Assembly (NCBI GenBank): GCA_026990615.1
Contig: JALXDB010000502.1
Span: 1 to 9,868, forward strand
DNA from: Spirochaetota bacterium
GTDB taxonomy: Bacteria; Spirochaetota; B62-G9
Direction of reading: 5' to 3'
Length of the DNA stretch: 9,868 nt
Shown: positions 1 through 5,771 of the stretch, piece after piece
How positions within the stretch are numbered: position 1 is the first letter of the stretch
Layout of the letters: every line of letters starts with the position of its first letter
Notes under the pieces: generated by a model
Databases searched by the model: none
What the model saw: the letters and a program-made list of their open reading frames with translations, nothing else
What the model was told of the DNA's origin: nothing
Program-made: the position numbers and the translations under genes

Positions 1-32
1 ATATACGCCTGAATTCAGCGGAGAGAGCGTGG

Positions 33-482
33 ATGAACTTTAAACTCGACAAAAAGGACCTGGAGATAGTCAGAAACCTCTGGAATGGGAGGACTCCTTA
101 CAAAGAGGTGGCCAAGAAGGTCGGGCTTACCACCAATACGGTTCGTAACAGGGTAAACAGAATGCTTAAAGAGGGGGCTCTTCAGATTATAAGCCTCGTA
201 AATCCCAACGCCATCGAAAACCACAGCTCCGCTGTTATAGGTTTCAAGATAATCCCAAAAACCGTTGAGGAAACCTACAGGCAGATACTAAAACTCAAAG
301 GTCTTGTAGGAGCCGCAATTGTAAGCGGGAGGTTCGACATAATGGGAATATTTATGTTTAATGAGGAGCACTCCTATTCGAAATTCCTGCGGGAGGAGTT
401 GAAAAAGGTCGACGGGATAATAAGCATGGAAACCTTCTTTGTTGTGGGAGGTGAAACCTGGCAGCTTCGCTACGTGCTTTAA
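33..482 (+). CDS. Lrp/AsnC-family transcriptional regulator
   Basis: This is a 149-residue DNA-binding regulator of the feast/famine (Lrp/AsnC) family. Residues about 4-50 form the winged helix-turn-helix, opening LDKKDLEIVRNL and with recognition-helix sequence GLTTNTVRNRVNRM. Residues about 65-145 form the RAM/ligand-binding half, with the typical GAAIVSGRFDIMGIF strand-turn-strand. Length matches the family norm (about 150). The frame is open to the window edge, but ATG 33 gives the canonical short N-terminus and follows a purine-rich GGAGAGAG at 20-27. The gene lies 47 bases before the DUF917 gene with no visible terminator, so it may be the first visible gene of that operon. Family members bind amino acids or related small molecules as octamers or dimers. 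By position this one probably controls the adjacent catabolic genes and permease, which is inference. The family call is secure; the effector is unknown. Confidence 0.95.
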   Translation: MNFKLDKKDLEIVRNLWNGRTPYKEVAKKVGLTTNTVRNRVNRMLKEGALQIISLVNPNAIENHSSAVIGFKIIPKTVEETYRQILKLKGLVGAAIVSGRFDIMGIFMFNEEHSYSKFLREELKKVDGIISMETFFVVGGETWQLRYVL

Positions 483-529
483 TCATCTGCATATATTCTT
501 TTTAATTCAGACTTTTACCGGGAGGAGAT

Positions 530-1618
530 ATGAGGTATATCGAAGAGCAGGATGTAGAATACATAGCCATCGGGGCGGCTGTATTAGGCGCCGGCGGGGG
601 CGGAGACCCGTATATAGGAAAACTGATGGCCAAACAGGCCATAAGAAGGCATGGGAGAGTTCCCCTCCTCTCAGTGGATGAAATCGATGACAGCAGCCTG
701 GTAATTCCATCGGCAATGATGGGCGCACCGGCTGTGATGGTTGAAAAGCTCCCGAACGGGAAGGAGCCCGAAACTGCATTCAGAACCCTTGAAAAATACC
801 TGGGCAAAAAGGCGGATGCTGTTCTTCCGATTGAAGCGGGGGGGATAAACTCCTGCATCCCGATCTATACGGCGGCAACCCTCGGGCTACCGCTTATTGA
901 TGCAGACGGTATGGGCAGGGCCTTTCCGGAACTGCCGATGGTGACCTTCAGCATTGCAGGTATACCATCCACCCCGATGGTTGTCTGCGACGAAAAGGGC
1001 AATAAGCTCGTGCTTGAAACCATCAACAACGCATGGAGCGAGACACTCGCAAGAACCGCAACAATTGCCATGGGGCTATCCTCCATGATAAGCATATACT
1101 GTATGAACGGCAAAGAGCTCAAAAATTACGCCGTAAGAGGAACCATTTCCCTTGCCCTCGAAATGGGCAGGAGGATAACCGAATCGAGCAGGTCAAACAT
1201 TAACCCGGTTGATTCAATCCTCGAGATATCGGGCGGATTCAGGCTCTTTGAAGGCAAAATAGTTGACGTTAAACGCGACCTCACCACTGGATTCGTCAGG
1301 GGGACAGTGTCAATTGAGGGCACGGACAGTGATTCGGGTTCTTCGTTCAGGATAGATTTCCAGAACGAAAACCTAATAGCATCAAAAAACGGGAGGCCAG
1401 TTGCAATAACCCCCGACCTCATCACAGTGCTCGACAGGGAGAAGGGGTTTCCAATAACAACAGAGGCCCTCAAGTACGGACAGAGGGTCATCGTTATAGG
1501 AATGCCCTGCGACCCGTTCTGGAGAACAGAGGCGGGGATAAGGCAGGTTGGCCCGCGGTACTTCAAGTACGACATTGACTACAAACCCATAGAGGAACTT
1601 GTAAAGGAGAATCTGTGA
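530..1618 (+). CDS. DUF917-family protein (S-methyl-thiohydantoin desulfurase-like)
   Basis: This 362-residue cytoplasmic protein belongs to the DUF917 family, recently annotated as S-methyl-thiohydantoin desulfurase-like. Recognition rests on the N-terminal glycine-rich GAGGGGDPYIG (residues 20-30), the EAGGIN segment (102-107), and DADGMGRAFPELPM (124-137), followed by a beta-rich C-terminal half. There is no signal peptide or membrane segment. Start ATG 530 is preceded by GGAGGAG (521-527), with a slightly short spacing of 4 bases from GGAGG. The stop overlaps the ATG of the HyuA-like gene (TGATG), implying translational coupling and perhaps a stoichiometric complex. Family members often sit beside HyuA/oxoprolinase-type proteins, as here. 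The exact reaction is uncertain. Processing of a hydantoin, thiohydantoin or similar five-membered cyclic amide is the context-based inference. Membership is confident, substrate is not. Confidence 0.88.
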   Translation: MRYIEEQDVEYIAIGAAVLGAGGGGDPYIGKLMAKQAIRRHGRVPLLSVDEIDDSSLVIPSAMMGAPAVMVEKLPNGKEPETAFRTLEKYLGKKADAVLPIEAGGINSCIPIYTAATLGLPLIDADGMGRAFPELPMVTFSIAGIPSTPMVVCDEKGNKLVLETINNAWSETLARTATIAMGLSSMISIYCMNGKELKNYAVRGTISLALEMGRRITESSRSNINPVDSILEISGGFRLFEGKIVDVKRDLTTGFVRGTVSIEGTDSDSGSSFRIDFQNENLIASKNGRPVAITPDLITVLDREKGFPITTEALKYGQRVIVIGMPCDPFWRTEAGIRQVGPRYFKYDIDYKPIEELVKENL

Positions 1619-3183
1619 TGAAATACAGGCTCGGTATAGACGTAGGAGGAACAAATACAGACGCTGTTATTCTGGACGAAAACGAAAGGGTTGTGGCAAA
1701 GTGCAAAGAGGCTACAACTCCCGACGTGTCAACCGGAATTACAGGGGCTGTTGAAAAGGTCCTGAAGATATCTGGTGTCAGGCCATCCGAAATCTCAAAT
1801 GCAATGCTCGGCACAACCCACGCAACAAATGCCATTGTGGAGAGGAGGGGCCTGGCGAGAGTGGGCCTGATAAGGCTTTCGGCTCCCTCCGGGTTCGGTA
1901 TTCCTCCCTATATAGAATGGCCGGATGACATGGTAAAAACCACCGGCGGTCTCTTCAGAATTGTAAAGGGCGGATACGAGTACAACGGTCAGCCGATATC
2001 CATCCCCGACAGGGAGGAGATAAAAGAAGCACTTACGGAGCTTATGAAGGGCGGCATGGAGTCACTTGCCGTCTCCGGGGTCTTTTCACCCGTAAACGAC
2101 GATCAGGAAAACCTTGTAAGGGAGATAGCCGAAGAGCTGTTCGGAAACGATTTTCCTGTAACGCTTTCAAGTGAGATTGGATCAATAGGCCTCATAGAGA
2201 GGGAAAATGCCGCTGTACTGAACGCTGCCATAAGGAAACTCGCCGAGAAGGCGTACGGCGGTTTTCAGGACGTTCTAAAACAGCACGGGATACACGCCGA
2301 GCTCTTTATTACCCAGAACGACGGAACCCTGATGTCCATTGAATACGCAAAAAAATACCCCGTGCTAACCATTGCATCGGGTCCGACAAACTCCCTAAGA
2401 GGTGCCGCGTTCCTTTCGGGGCTGAAAGAGGCAATAGTTGTAGATGTCGGCGGTACGACCACCGATGTGGGTATCCTTACAAGGGGCTTTCCGCGTGAGT
2501 CCTCATCGGCTGTGGAAATTGGCGGAGTCAGGACAAACTTCAGGATGCCGGATCTGGTATCCATAGGGCTCGGAGGAGGATCGCTAATAACAGCAAAAGA
2601 GGGAAACGGCAGCGTCTCTGTTGGGCCCGAATCTGTCGGCTACAGGATAACCAGAGAGGCCCTGGTCTTCGGTGGAACCACCATTACAGCAACAGATATT
2701 GCGGTTGCAGCAGGCATGGCGAATATTGGCGACCCGTCAAGGGTTAAATCGCTGGATAGAGTGCTGGTGCAGAGGAGTATGGATAAAATAAAGGCAATTA
2801 TAGAAGAGGCCATAGACAGGGTGAAGGTCTCTGCAAAAGACCTGCCAGTTGTAGCCGTCGGAGGGGGCAGTATTCTGATCCCCGAAGATATCAGGGGTGC
2901 AAGTGTTGTTATAAAACCGGAACATTATGAGGTTGCGAACGCCATAGGGGCTTCTATTGCACAGGTATCGGGAAGTATAGACGGCGTTTACGATATTACA
3001 ACCAGGGGAAGGGAGGCTGTTATCGAGCAGGTTAAAAACGAGGCGAAGGAGGAGGCCGTAAAGGCGGGCGCCGATGAATCCAGTGTTGAAGTTGTGGAGC
3101 TCGAAGAGATACCCCTTGCCTACCTTCCGTCAAATGCCGTCAGGTTCAAGGTTAAAGCTGTTGGAGATCTAAAGTCAAAATAG
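1618..3183 (+). CDS. Short HyuA-type hydantoinase/5-oxoprolinase family protein
   Basis: This 521-residue member of the hydantoinase/oxoprolinase (HyuA) family has the actin-like ATPase fold. The N-terminal domain (about residues 3-180) opens with the phosphate-binding motif GIDVGGTNTD (6-15) and contains TTHATNAIVERRG. The second domain (about 190-480) has GSIGLIERENAAVLNAA (from about 188), a second phosphate motif VDVGGTTTDVG (275-285), and VSIGLGGGS. Typical HyuA proteins are about 650-720 residues; this one lacks the C-terminal domain, and no HyuB gene follows. I chose ATG 1618 over GTG 1615 because AAAGGAGA (1603-1610) then has 7-base spacing; the ATG overlaps the DUF917 stop by one base. 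The family couples ATP hydrolysis to opening of cyclic amides such as hydantoin or 5-oxoproline. Activity without a HyuB partner is unproven, and the DUF917 protein may take that role (inference). Confidence 0.9.
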   Translation: MKYRLGIDVGGTNTDAVILDENERVVAKCKEATTPDVSTGITGAVEKVLKISGVRPSEISNAMLGTTHATNAIVERRGLARVGLIRLSAPSGFGIPPYIEWPDDMVKTTGGLFRIVKGGYEYNGQPISIPDREEIKEALTELMKGGMESLAVSGVFSPVNDDQENLVREIAEELFGNDFPVTLSSEIGSIGLIERENAAVLNAAIRKLAEKAYGGFQDVLKQHGIHAELFITQNDGTLMSIEYAKKYPVLTIASGPTNSLRGAAFLSGLKEAIVVDVGGTTTDVGILTRGFPRESSSAVEIGGVRTNFRMPDLVSIGLGGGSLITAKEGNGSVSVGPESVGYRITREALVFGGTTITATDIAVAAGMANIGDPSRVKSLDRVLVQRSMDKIKAIIEEAIDRVKVSAKDLPVVAVGGGSILIPEDIRGASVVIKPEHYEVANAIGASIAQVSGSIDGVYDITTRGREAVIEQVKNEAKEEAVKAGADESSVEVVELEEIPLAYLPSNAVRFKVKAVGDLKSK

Positions 3184-3195
3184 CATAAAATTCTA
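3181..3195 (+). promoter_or_regulatory. Lrp-box-like operator candidate
   Basis: TAGCATAAAATTCTA fits the E. coli Lrp SELEX consensus YAGHAWATTWTDCTR at 13 of 15 positions, differing only at two central bases. It is nearly palindromic (TAG...CTA). It begins on the TAG stop codon of the HyuA-like gene and lies 155 bases before the permease start, while the locus itself encodes an Lrp/AsnC regulator. The match could be chance in AT-rich DNA, and other Lrp/AsnC proteins have their own specificities. The assignment is tentative. Confidence 0.3.
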
Positions 3196-3262
3196 ACGCA
3201 ACGCGGTGGAGTGAAATTTTATCCAGAGAGGAGGTTTTCTTAATATATAAAGAATTACAGAT

Positions 3263-3290
3263 TTCTCGCCTTGAAGAATCAAGGCTCGAA
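3263..3290 (+). other. Hairpin in the leader of the permease gene
   Basis: GCCTTG (3268-3273) and CAAGGC (3280-3285) form a perfect 6-bp stem with a 6-base loop. It extends through a 2x2 mismatch to TTC/GAA (3263-3265 with 3288-3290). A run of six T lies at 3302-3307, but it is 11 or more bases from the stem, so this is not a standard intrinsic terminator. It lies in the 167-base gap between the HyuA-like gene and the permease. It could stabilise or modulate a permease-only mRNA segment. I recognise no riboswitch class and no convincing promoter in this gap. Confidence 0.4.
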
Positions 3291-3350
3291 ATGATAGTCG
3301 CTTTTTTAGATTGGATTTAATATCAAAATAAATAAAAAAGGAGAGTAGAT

Positions 3351-4676
3351 ATGGGTAAAAAACAGTCTCTGCTTGAGGACTACGGCGCAAGACCGGTGCC
3401 CAGGGAACAGGGAAAGAGCTGGTTCGGAATTGGCATTGTATACTGGGGTATAGCAGTCTGCCTGCCGGCGTTCCTGATTGCCGGGATGATTGCCGGTCCT
3501 ACCAGGCTCGGAACTGCTATCGGTTCATTCATCTTCGGTGCACTGATACTCGGTATAATTTCAATACTCATGGGCATCATCGGGGCGCATACAAACCTTT
3601 CAACAGGGCTTACGGCGAGGTTCACTTTCGGCAAGTACGGCGCCTACGTACTTCAGATAGTTCTGTTCTTTGCCGCATGGGGTTGGTTCGGCGTTCAATT
3701 GGGATTTATGGCGTCTGGGTTCGGCAACGGGGGCCTTGCATATGTATTTGGTGGTAAAGTACCCGTCTGGGTTATTGAAATAATCGGGGGAGCACTTATG
3801 ACATTAACAGCAACTCTCGGGTATAAAGCTATCGAAAAGCTAAGCATAATAGCAATCCCCATGCTTCTTATTGCCATAATTGCCACAATAATAACACTCT
3901 ACAGTAAAGAGGGTGTAACCCTGTCAAAAGTTGCCGGCACTACGGGCAAAGGTGCCATGGCCTTCGGAGCCGCAGTATCGGTCGTAATCAGTTCTTTCAT
4001 AATGGGAAGCCTGATAACCCCCGATGTTACAAGGTATGCCCGCAACAAGAAAGCTGGCGGCTTCGGTATGGCATTTGGGATGATTGTAGGGTTCCCCGTT
4101 GTACTAATTCTCGGTGCTATAATGGTGAAAGGCTCGGGAGGAGAGTTTGACTTTTCCAGGGTAATGCTAAACAACAATTCCGGGATCTGGGTTGCATTTG
4201 CTATCCTGTCGATAATCCTTGCAGCATGGACAACAAACGATAACAACCTTTACTCGGGTGCCCTCTCTATAAACGCGATGTTCCCAAAATTAAAAAAATG
4301 GATGATTACAGTTGCATCGGGAGTCATCGGTACGATCCTCGCACTTCTGGGAATAAACACATCACAGGGATTCACATCCTTTTTAAGCCTCCTTGCGGTT
4401 ATAATCCCTCCGGCGGCCGGTATTATTATTCTGGACTACTACTTTTTCAAGGGCGAAGAAAACAGATTCTTTGATCCTGCAAGGCTGGATGAGGTTAAGA
4501 ATATCAGGGCCATTCCGTTTATTGCATGGGCAATAGGCACAGCCTTTGGCTTTATAATTCAGAAGACATCCTTTAAACTCACCGGGATCGTTGCACTCGA
4601 TACCATAATAATTGCTGCTGTGGTTTACGCTATTATAATGCTAGCCACAAAGCACAGGATAAAGGTGGAAGTTTAA
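3351..4676 (+). CDS. NCS1-family permease (cytosine/hydantoin/allantoin type)
   Basis: This is a 441-residue inner-membrane transporter of the nucleobase:cation symporter-1 family, closest in style to CodB-like cytosine permeases. About 12 hydrophobic helices are visible, starting near residues 25, 54, 97, 137, 163, 202, 238, 279, 317, 341, 387 and 410. Family landmarks include GAHTNLSTGLTARFTFGKYG (78-97), PDVTRYARNKK (224-234), WTTNDNNLYSGAL (293-305) and PPAAGIIILDYYFF (353-366). It opens with the LEDYGARPVPRE tail usual for the group. Start ATG 3351 follows AAGGAG (3338-3343) with ideal 7-base spacing. NCS1 carriers move cytosine, purines, uracil, hydantoins, allantoin or thiamine with Na+ or H+. 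Placement after the DUF917 and HyuA-like genes favours a hydantoin-like or pyrimidine-derived substrate, which is inference. Family confidence is very high; specificity is unknown. Confidence 0.93.
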   Translation: MGKKQSLLEDYGARPVPREQGKSWFGIGIVYWGIAVCLPAFLIAGMIAGPTRLGTAIGSFIFGALILGIISILMGIIGAHTNLSTGLTARFTFGKYGAYVLQIVLFFAAWGWFGVQLGFMASGFGNGGLAYVFGGKVPVWVIEIIGGALMTLTATLGYKAIEKLSIIAIPMLLIAIIATIITLYSKEGVTLSKVAGTTGKGAMAFGAAVSVVISSFIMGSLITPDVTRYARNKKAGGFGMAFGMIVGFPVVLILGAIMVKGSGGEFDFSRVMLNNNSGIWVAFAILSIILAAWTTNDNNLYSGALSINAMFPKLKKWMITVASGVIGTILALLGINTSQGFTSFLSLLAVIIPPAAGIIILDYYFFKGEENRFFDPARLDEVKNIRAIPFIAWAIGTAFGFIIQKTSFKLTGIVALDTIIIAAVVYAIIMLATKHRIKVEV

Positions 4677-4699
4677 TAAAAATCTAAATATTTCGGTTT

Positions 4700-4860
4700 T
4701 CGGGAAGCAGTAAGTGGGCTTGTTAAAGCCGTTAAGCTCATCACCAGGTTCTAATCGCCTTCAAGCGAAAAGGCTAAAGTAAAAAGGCCCGAGGCCCTTT
4801 AAACCTGTAAGCCCCGTTTTTAGCTATCCAATTTGTTAGCGTTTGTAAACGGGGCTTTTA
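4700..4860 (+). ncRNA. Candidate structured RNA or 3' UTR element ending in a terminator
   Basis: The 310-base gap after the permease gene has no plausible gene but contains nested complementarity. GGCTT-GTTA-AAGCC (4717-4730) is a tetraloop hairpin; an alternative pairing joins GTGGGCTT (4714-4721) to AAGCTCAT (4734-4741). CAGGTT (4745-4750) pairs with AACCTG (4802-4807) and encloses two hairpins: GCCTT/AAGGC (4757-4761 with 4770-4774) and AAAGG/CCTTT (4783-4787 with 4796-4800). A strong terminator stem follows at 4809-4857. A multibranched domain plus terminator is what a small RNA or structured 3' UTR looks like. It does not match tRNA, tmRNA, SRP RNA or any riboswitch I know. I found no dedicated promoter, so it may derive from the permease transcript. 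It is folded by eye only. Confidence 0.3.
4809..4860 (+). terminator. Intrinsic terminator after the permease gene
   Basis: AAGCCCCGTTT (4809-4819) pairs perfectly with AAACGGGGCTT (4847-4857) in an 11-bp GC-rich stem, followed by TTTTA. The 27-base loop is large but can form an internal GCTA/TAGC pairing (4823-4826 with 4837-4840). On the opposite strand the stem is not followed by T-rich sequence, so it acts on the + strand. It separates the catabolic block from the HAD gene, which has its own promoter downstream. Confidence 0.65.
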
Positions 4861-4922
4861 GTTAAATTATCCAGAAATATAAAACCTTAAAAATTGTAAT
4901 CCTTTTCTTCCTATAAAATATC

Positions 4923-4950
4923 TTGACATAAATTAATATAAAAATAAAAT
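4923..4950 (+). promoter_or_regulatory. Sigma70-type promoter for the HAD hydrolase gene
   Basis: A perfect -35 hexamer TTGACA (4923-4928) is followed, after a 16-base AT-only spacer, by TAAAAT (4945-4950), a 5/6 match to the -10 consensus. Transcription would begin near 4957, giving a leader of about 30 bases before the GTG start at 4987. It lies just after the terminator of the preceding block, as expected for a new transcription unit. Confidence 0.65.
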
Positions 4951-4986
4951 AGAATTAAACACAACATCAAATGGAATTTTTAATCT

Positions 4987-5595
4987 GTGTCAAATATCAC
5001 CGCTGTTGTCTTTGATTTCGGTAATGTACTTGCAAAAATTGATAGGTTAAAGATTTGCAGAAATCTTTCAAAACATTCACCACTGTCTCCAGAGGAGATA
5101 TGCAGGAGAATATTCGGAACAGATATCGAGTTTGATTCTGAAACAGGAAAGTACGACTCAATTGAACATTTTAGAAGAATAAAGGAGCGAATCGAAGCAT
5201 ACGAAAGCTGGAGATACGATGAGTTCTACGAGGAGTACAAAAACGGATTTGAGGAAAATCCCGACGGGGAAGCCGCTCTGGAATATGCCGGCAGAAAAGC
5301 ACGGGTTTTTGTACTTTCGAACACATCTGAAATACATGCCAGGTGGCTGCTTGAAAACAGAAAGCTTTCATCAATACCGGAGCTTTTTATATTCTCATTC
5401 GAAGTGGGAGTAATGAAGCCCGACCCGGGAATATGGGAGGCCCTTTGCAAGCGGGGTTCCGTCAGACCGGAAGAGTGCCTGTACATCGACGATGTTGTTT
5501 CGTACTGCAGTGCTGCCGAAAAGTTGGGCTTCAATACGATACATTACGATTATAGAACAATGGTGTTAAAGGATGAGCTTTCCAGATGGTTTTAG
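4987..5595 (+). CDS. HAD-superfamily hydrolase, YihX-like phosphatase
   Basis: This 202-residue HAD-superfamily protein resembles YihX-type (alpha-D-glucose-1-phosphate phosphatase) enzymes. Motif I is VVFDFGNVL with nucleophile D10; as in YihX, the usual second Asp is replaced by Gly (DxG). Motif II is VLSNTSE with S111 (109-115), motif III has K144 in GVMKPDPGIW, and motif IV is YIDDV with D168/D169. Residues about 17-90 form the helical C1-type cap. No signal peptide is seen, so it is cytoplasmic. The start is GTG 4987, the only start codon after an in-frame TAA at 4981. The Shine-Dalgarno is weak (GGAA at 4973), so translation may be modest despite the strong promoter. The spacer to the ABC binding-protein gene is 176 bases. 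Substrate is most likely a phosphorylated sugar or other small metabolite; YihX-like specificity is inference. Confidence 0.88.
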   Translation: MSNITAVVFDFGNVLAKIDRLKICRNLSKHSPLSPEEICRRIFGTDIEFDSETGKYDSIEHFRRIKERIEAYESWRYDEFYEEYKNGFEENPDGEAALEYAGRKARVFVLSNTSEIHARWLLENRKLSSIPELFIFSFEVGVMKPDPGIWEALCKRGSVRPEECLYIDDVVSYCSAAEKLGFNTIHYDYRTMVLKDELSRWF

Positions 5596-5599
5596 GTAT

Positions 5600-5662
5600 A
5601 AAATGGTTCATTGGGCAAAAATAGAGTTTTAAATATTAAATAATGAATCACAAGCCATTTTT
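5600..5662 (+). terminator. Imperfect AT-rich inverted repeat after the HAD gene, possible terminator
   Basis: AAAATGG (5600-5606) is complementary to CCATTTT (5655-5661). Inside it, GGTTCATT (5605-5612) can alternatively pair with AATGAATC (5642-5649) using one G-U pair, and TTTAA/TTAAA closes an inner AT hairpin around 5628-5640. A T-rich stretch follows at 5658-5662. It begins five bases after the HAD stop codon. The stem is AT-rich with an asymmetric bulge, so termination would be weak; it may only protect the transcript's 3' end. Confidence 0.3.
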
Positions 5663-5704
5663 ACGATATTGAAAACATAATGTCATTTATTTTTTGTATT
5701 AAAA

Positions 5705-5733
5705 TTGAAAACCGGGAAATTAAAAACTCAAAT
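5705..5733 (+). promoter_or_regulatory. Possible promoter for the ABC transporter operon
   Basis: TTGAAA (5705-5710, 5/6 match to the -35 consensus), a 17-base spacer and TCAAAT (5728-5733, 4/6 match to the -10) lie 38 bases before the binding-protein start. The region is so AT-rich that such matches arise easily by chance. Another TTGAAA at 5669 has no well-spaced partner. The operon could also be read from the promoter at 4923. Confidence 0.3.
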
Positions 5734-5771
5734 GCCTTAATAAATAAAAAAATTTTTAATAGGAGGGTTTT

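Noticed and set aside
2..43. Open frame at the left edge reading YTPEFSGESVDEL then TAA, overlapping the lrp start
   Set aside because: It could be the C-terminus of an upstream gene overlapping lrp by 11 bases, but 13 codons are too few to support a call.
502..858. 118-codon minus-strand open frame opposite the DUF917 gene, and similar long opposite-strand frames elsewhere
   Set aside because: They overlap well-supported + strand genes, have no ribosome binding sites or recognisable domains, and look like shadows of codon bias.
1615..1617. GTG as the start of the HyuA-like gene
   Set aside because: The next codon, ATG 1618, has better spacing (7 bases) from AAAGGAGA and forms the usual TGATG overlap; GTG 1615 would leave 4 bases.
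3291..3320. Nine-codon leader peptide MIVAFLDWI before the permease
   Set aside because: There is no Shine-Dalgarno before its ATG, and the codons show no repeated regulatory residue of the kind seen in attenuator peptides.
4700..4715. GGGAAGCAG resembling the GGAAGCAGC of SRP RNA
   Set aside because: The companion conserved SRP loop sequence is absent and the surrounding fold does not fit.
4745..4765. GGTTCTAATC resembling a tRNA T-arm
   Set aside because: The flanking bases do not form a T stem, and no acceptor, anticodon or D arm can be built around it.
4809..4860. Integron attC-like site suggested by GTTAGCG inside an imperfect inverted repeat
   Set aside because: The core sequence does not fit GTTRRRY, the outer arms fit a simple terminator, and there are no cassette genes or integrase.
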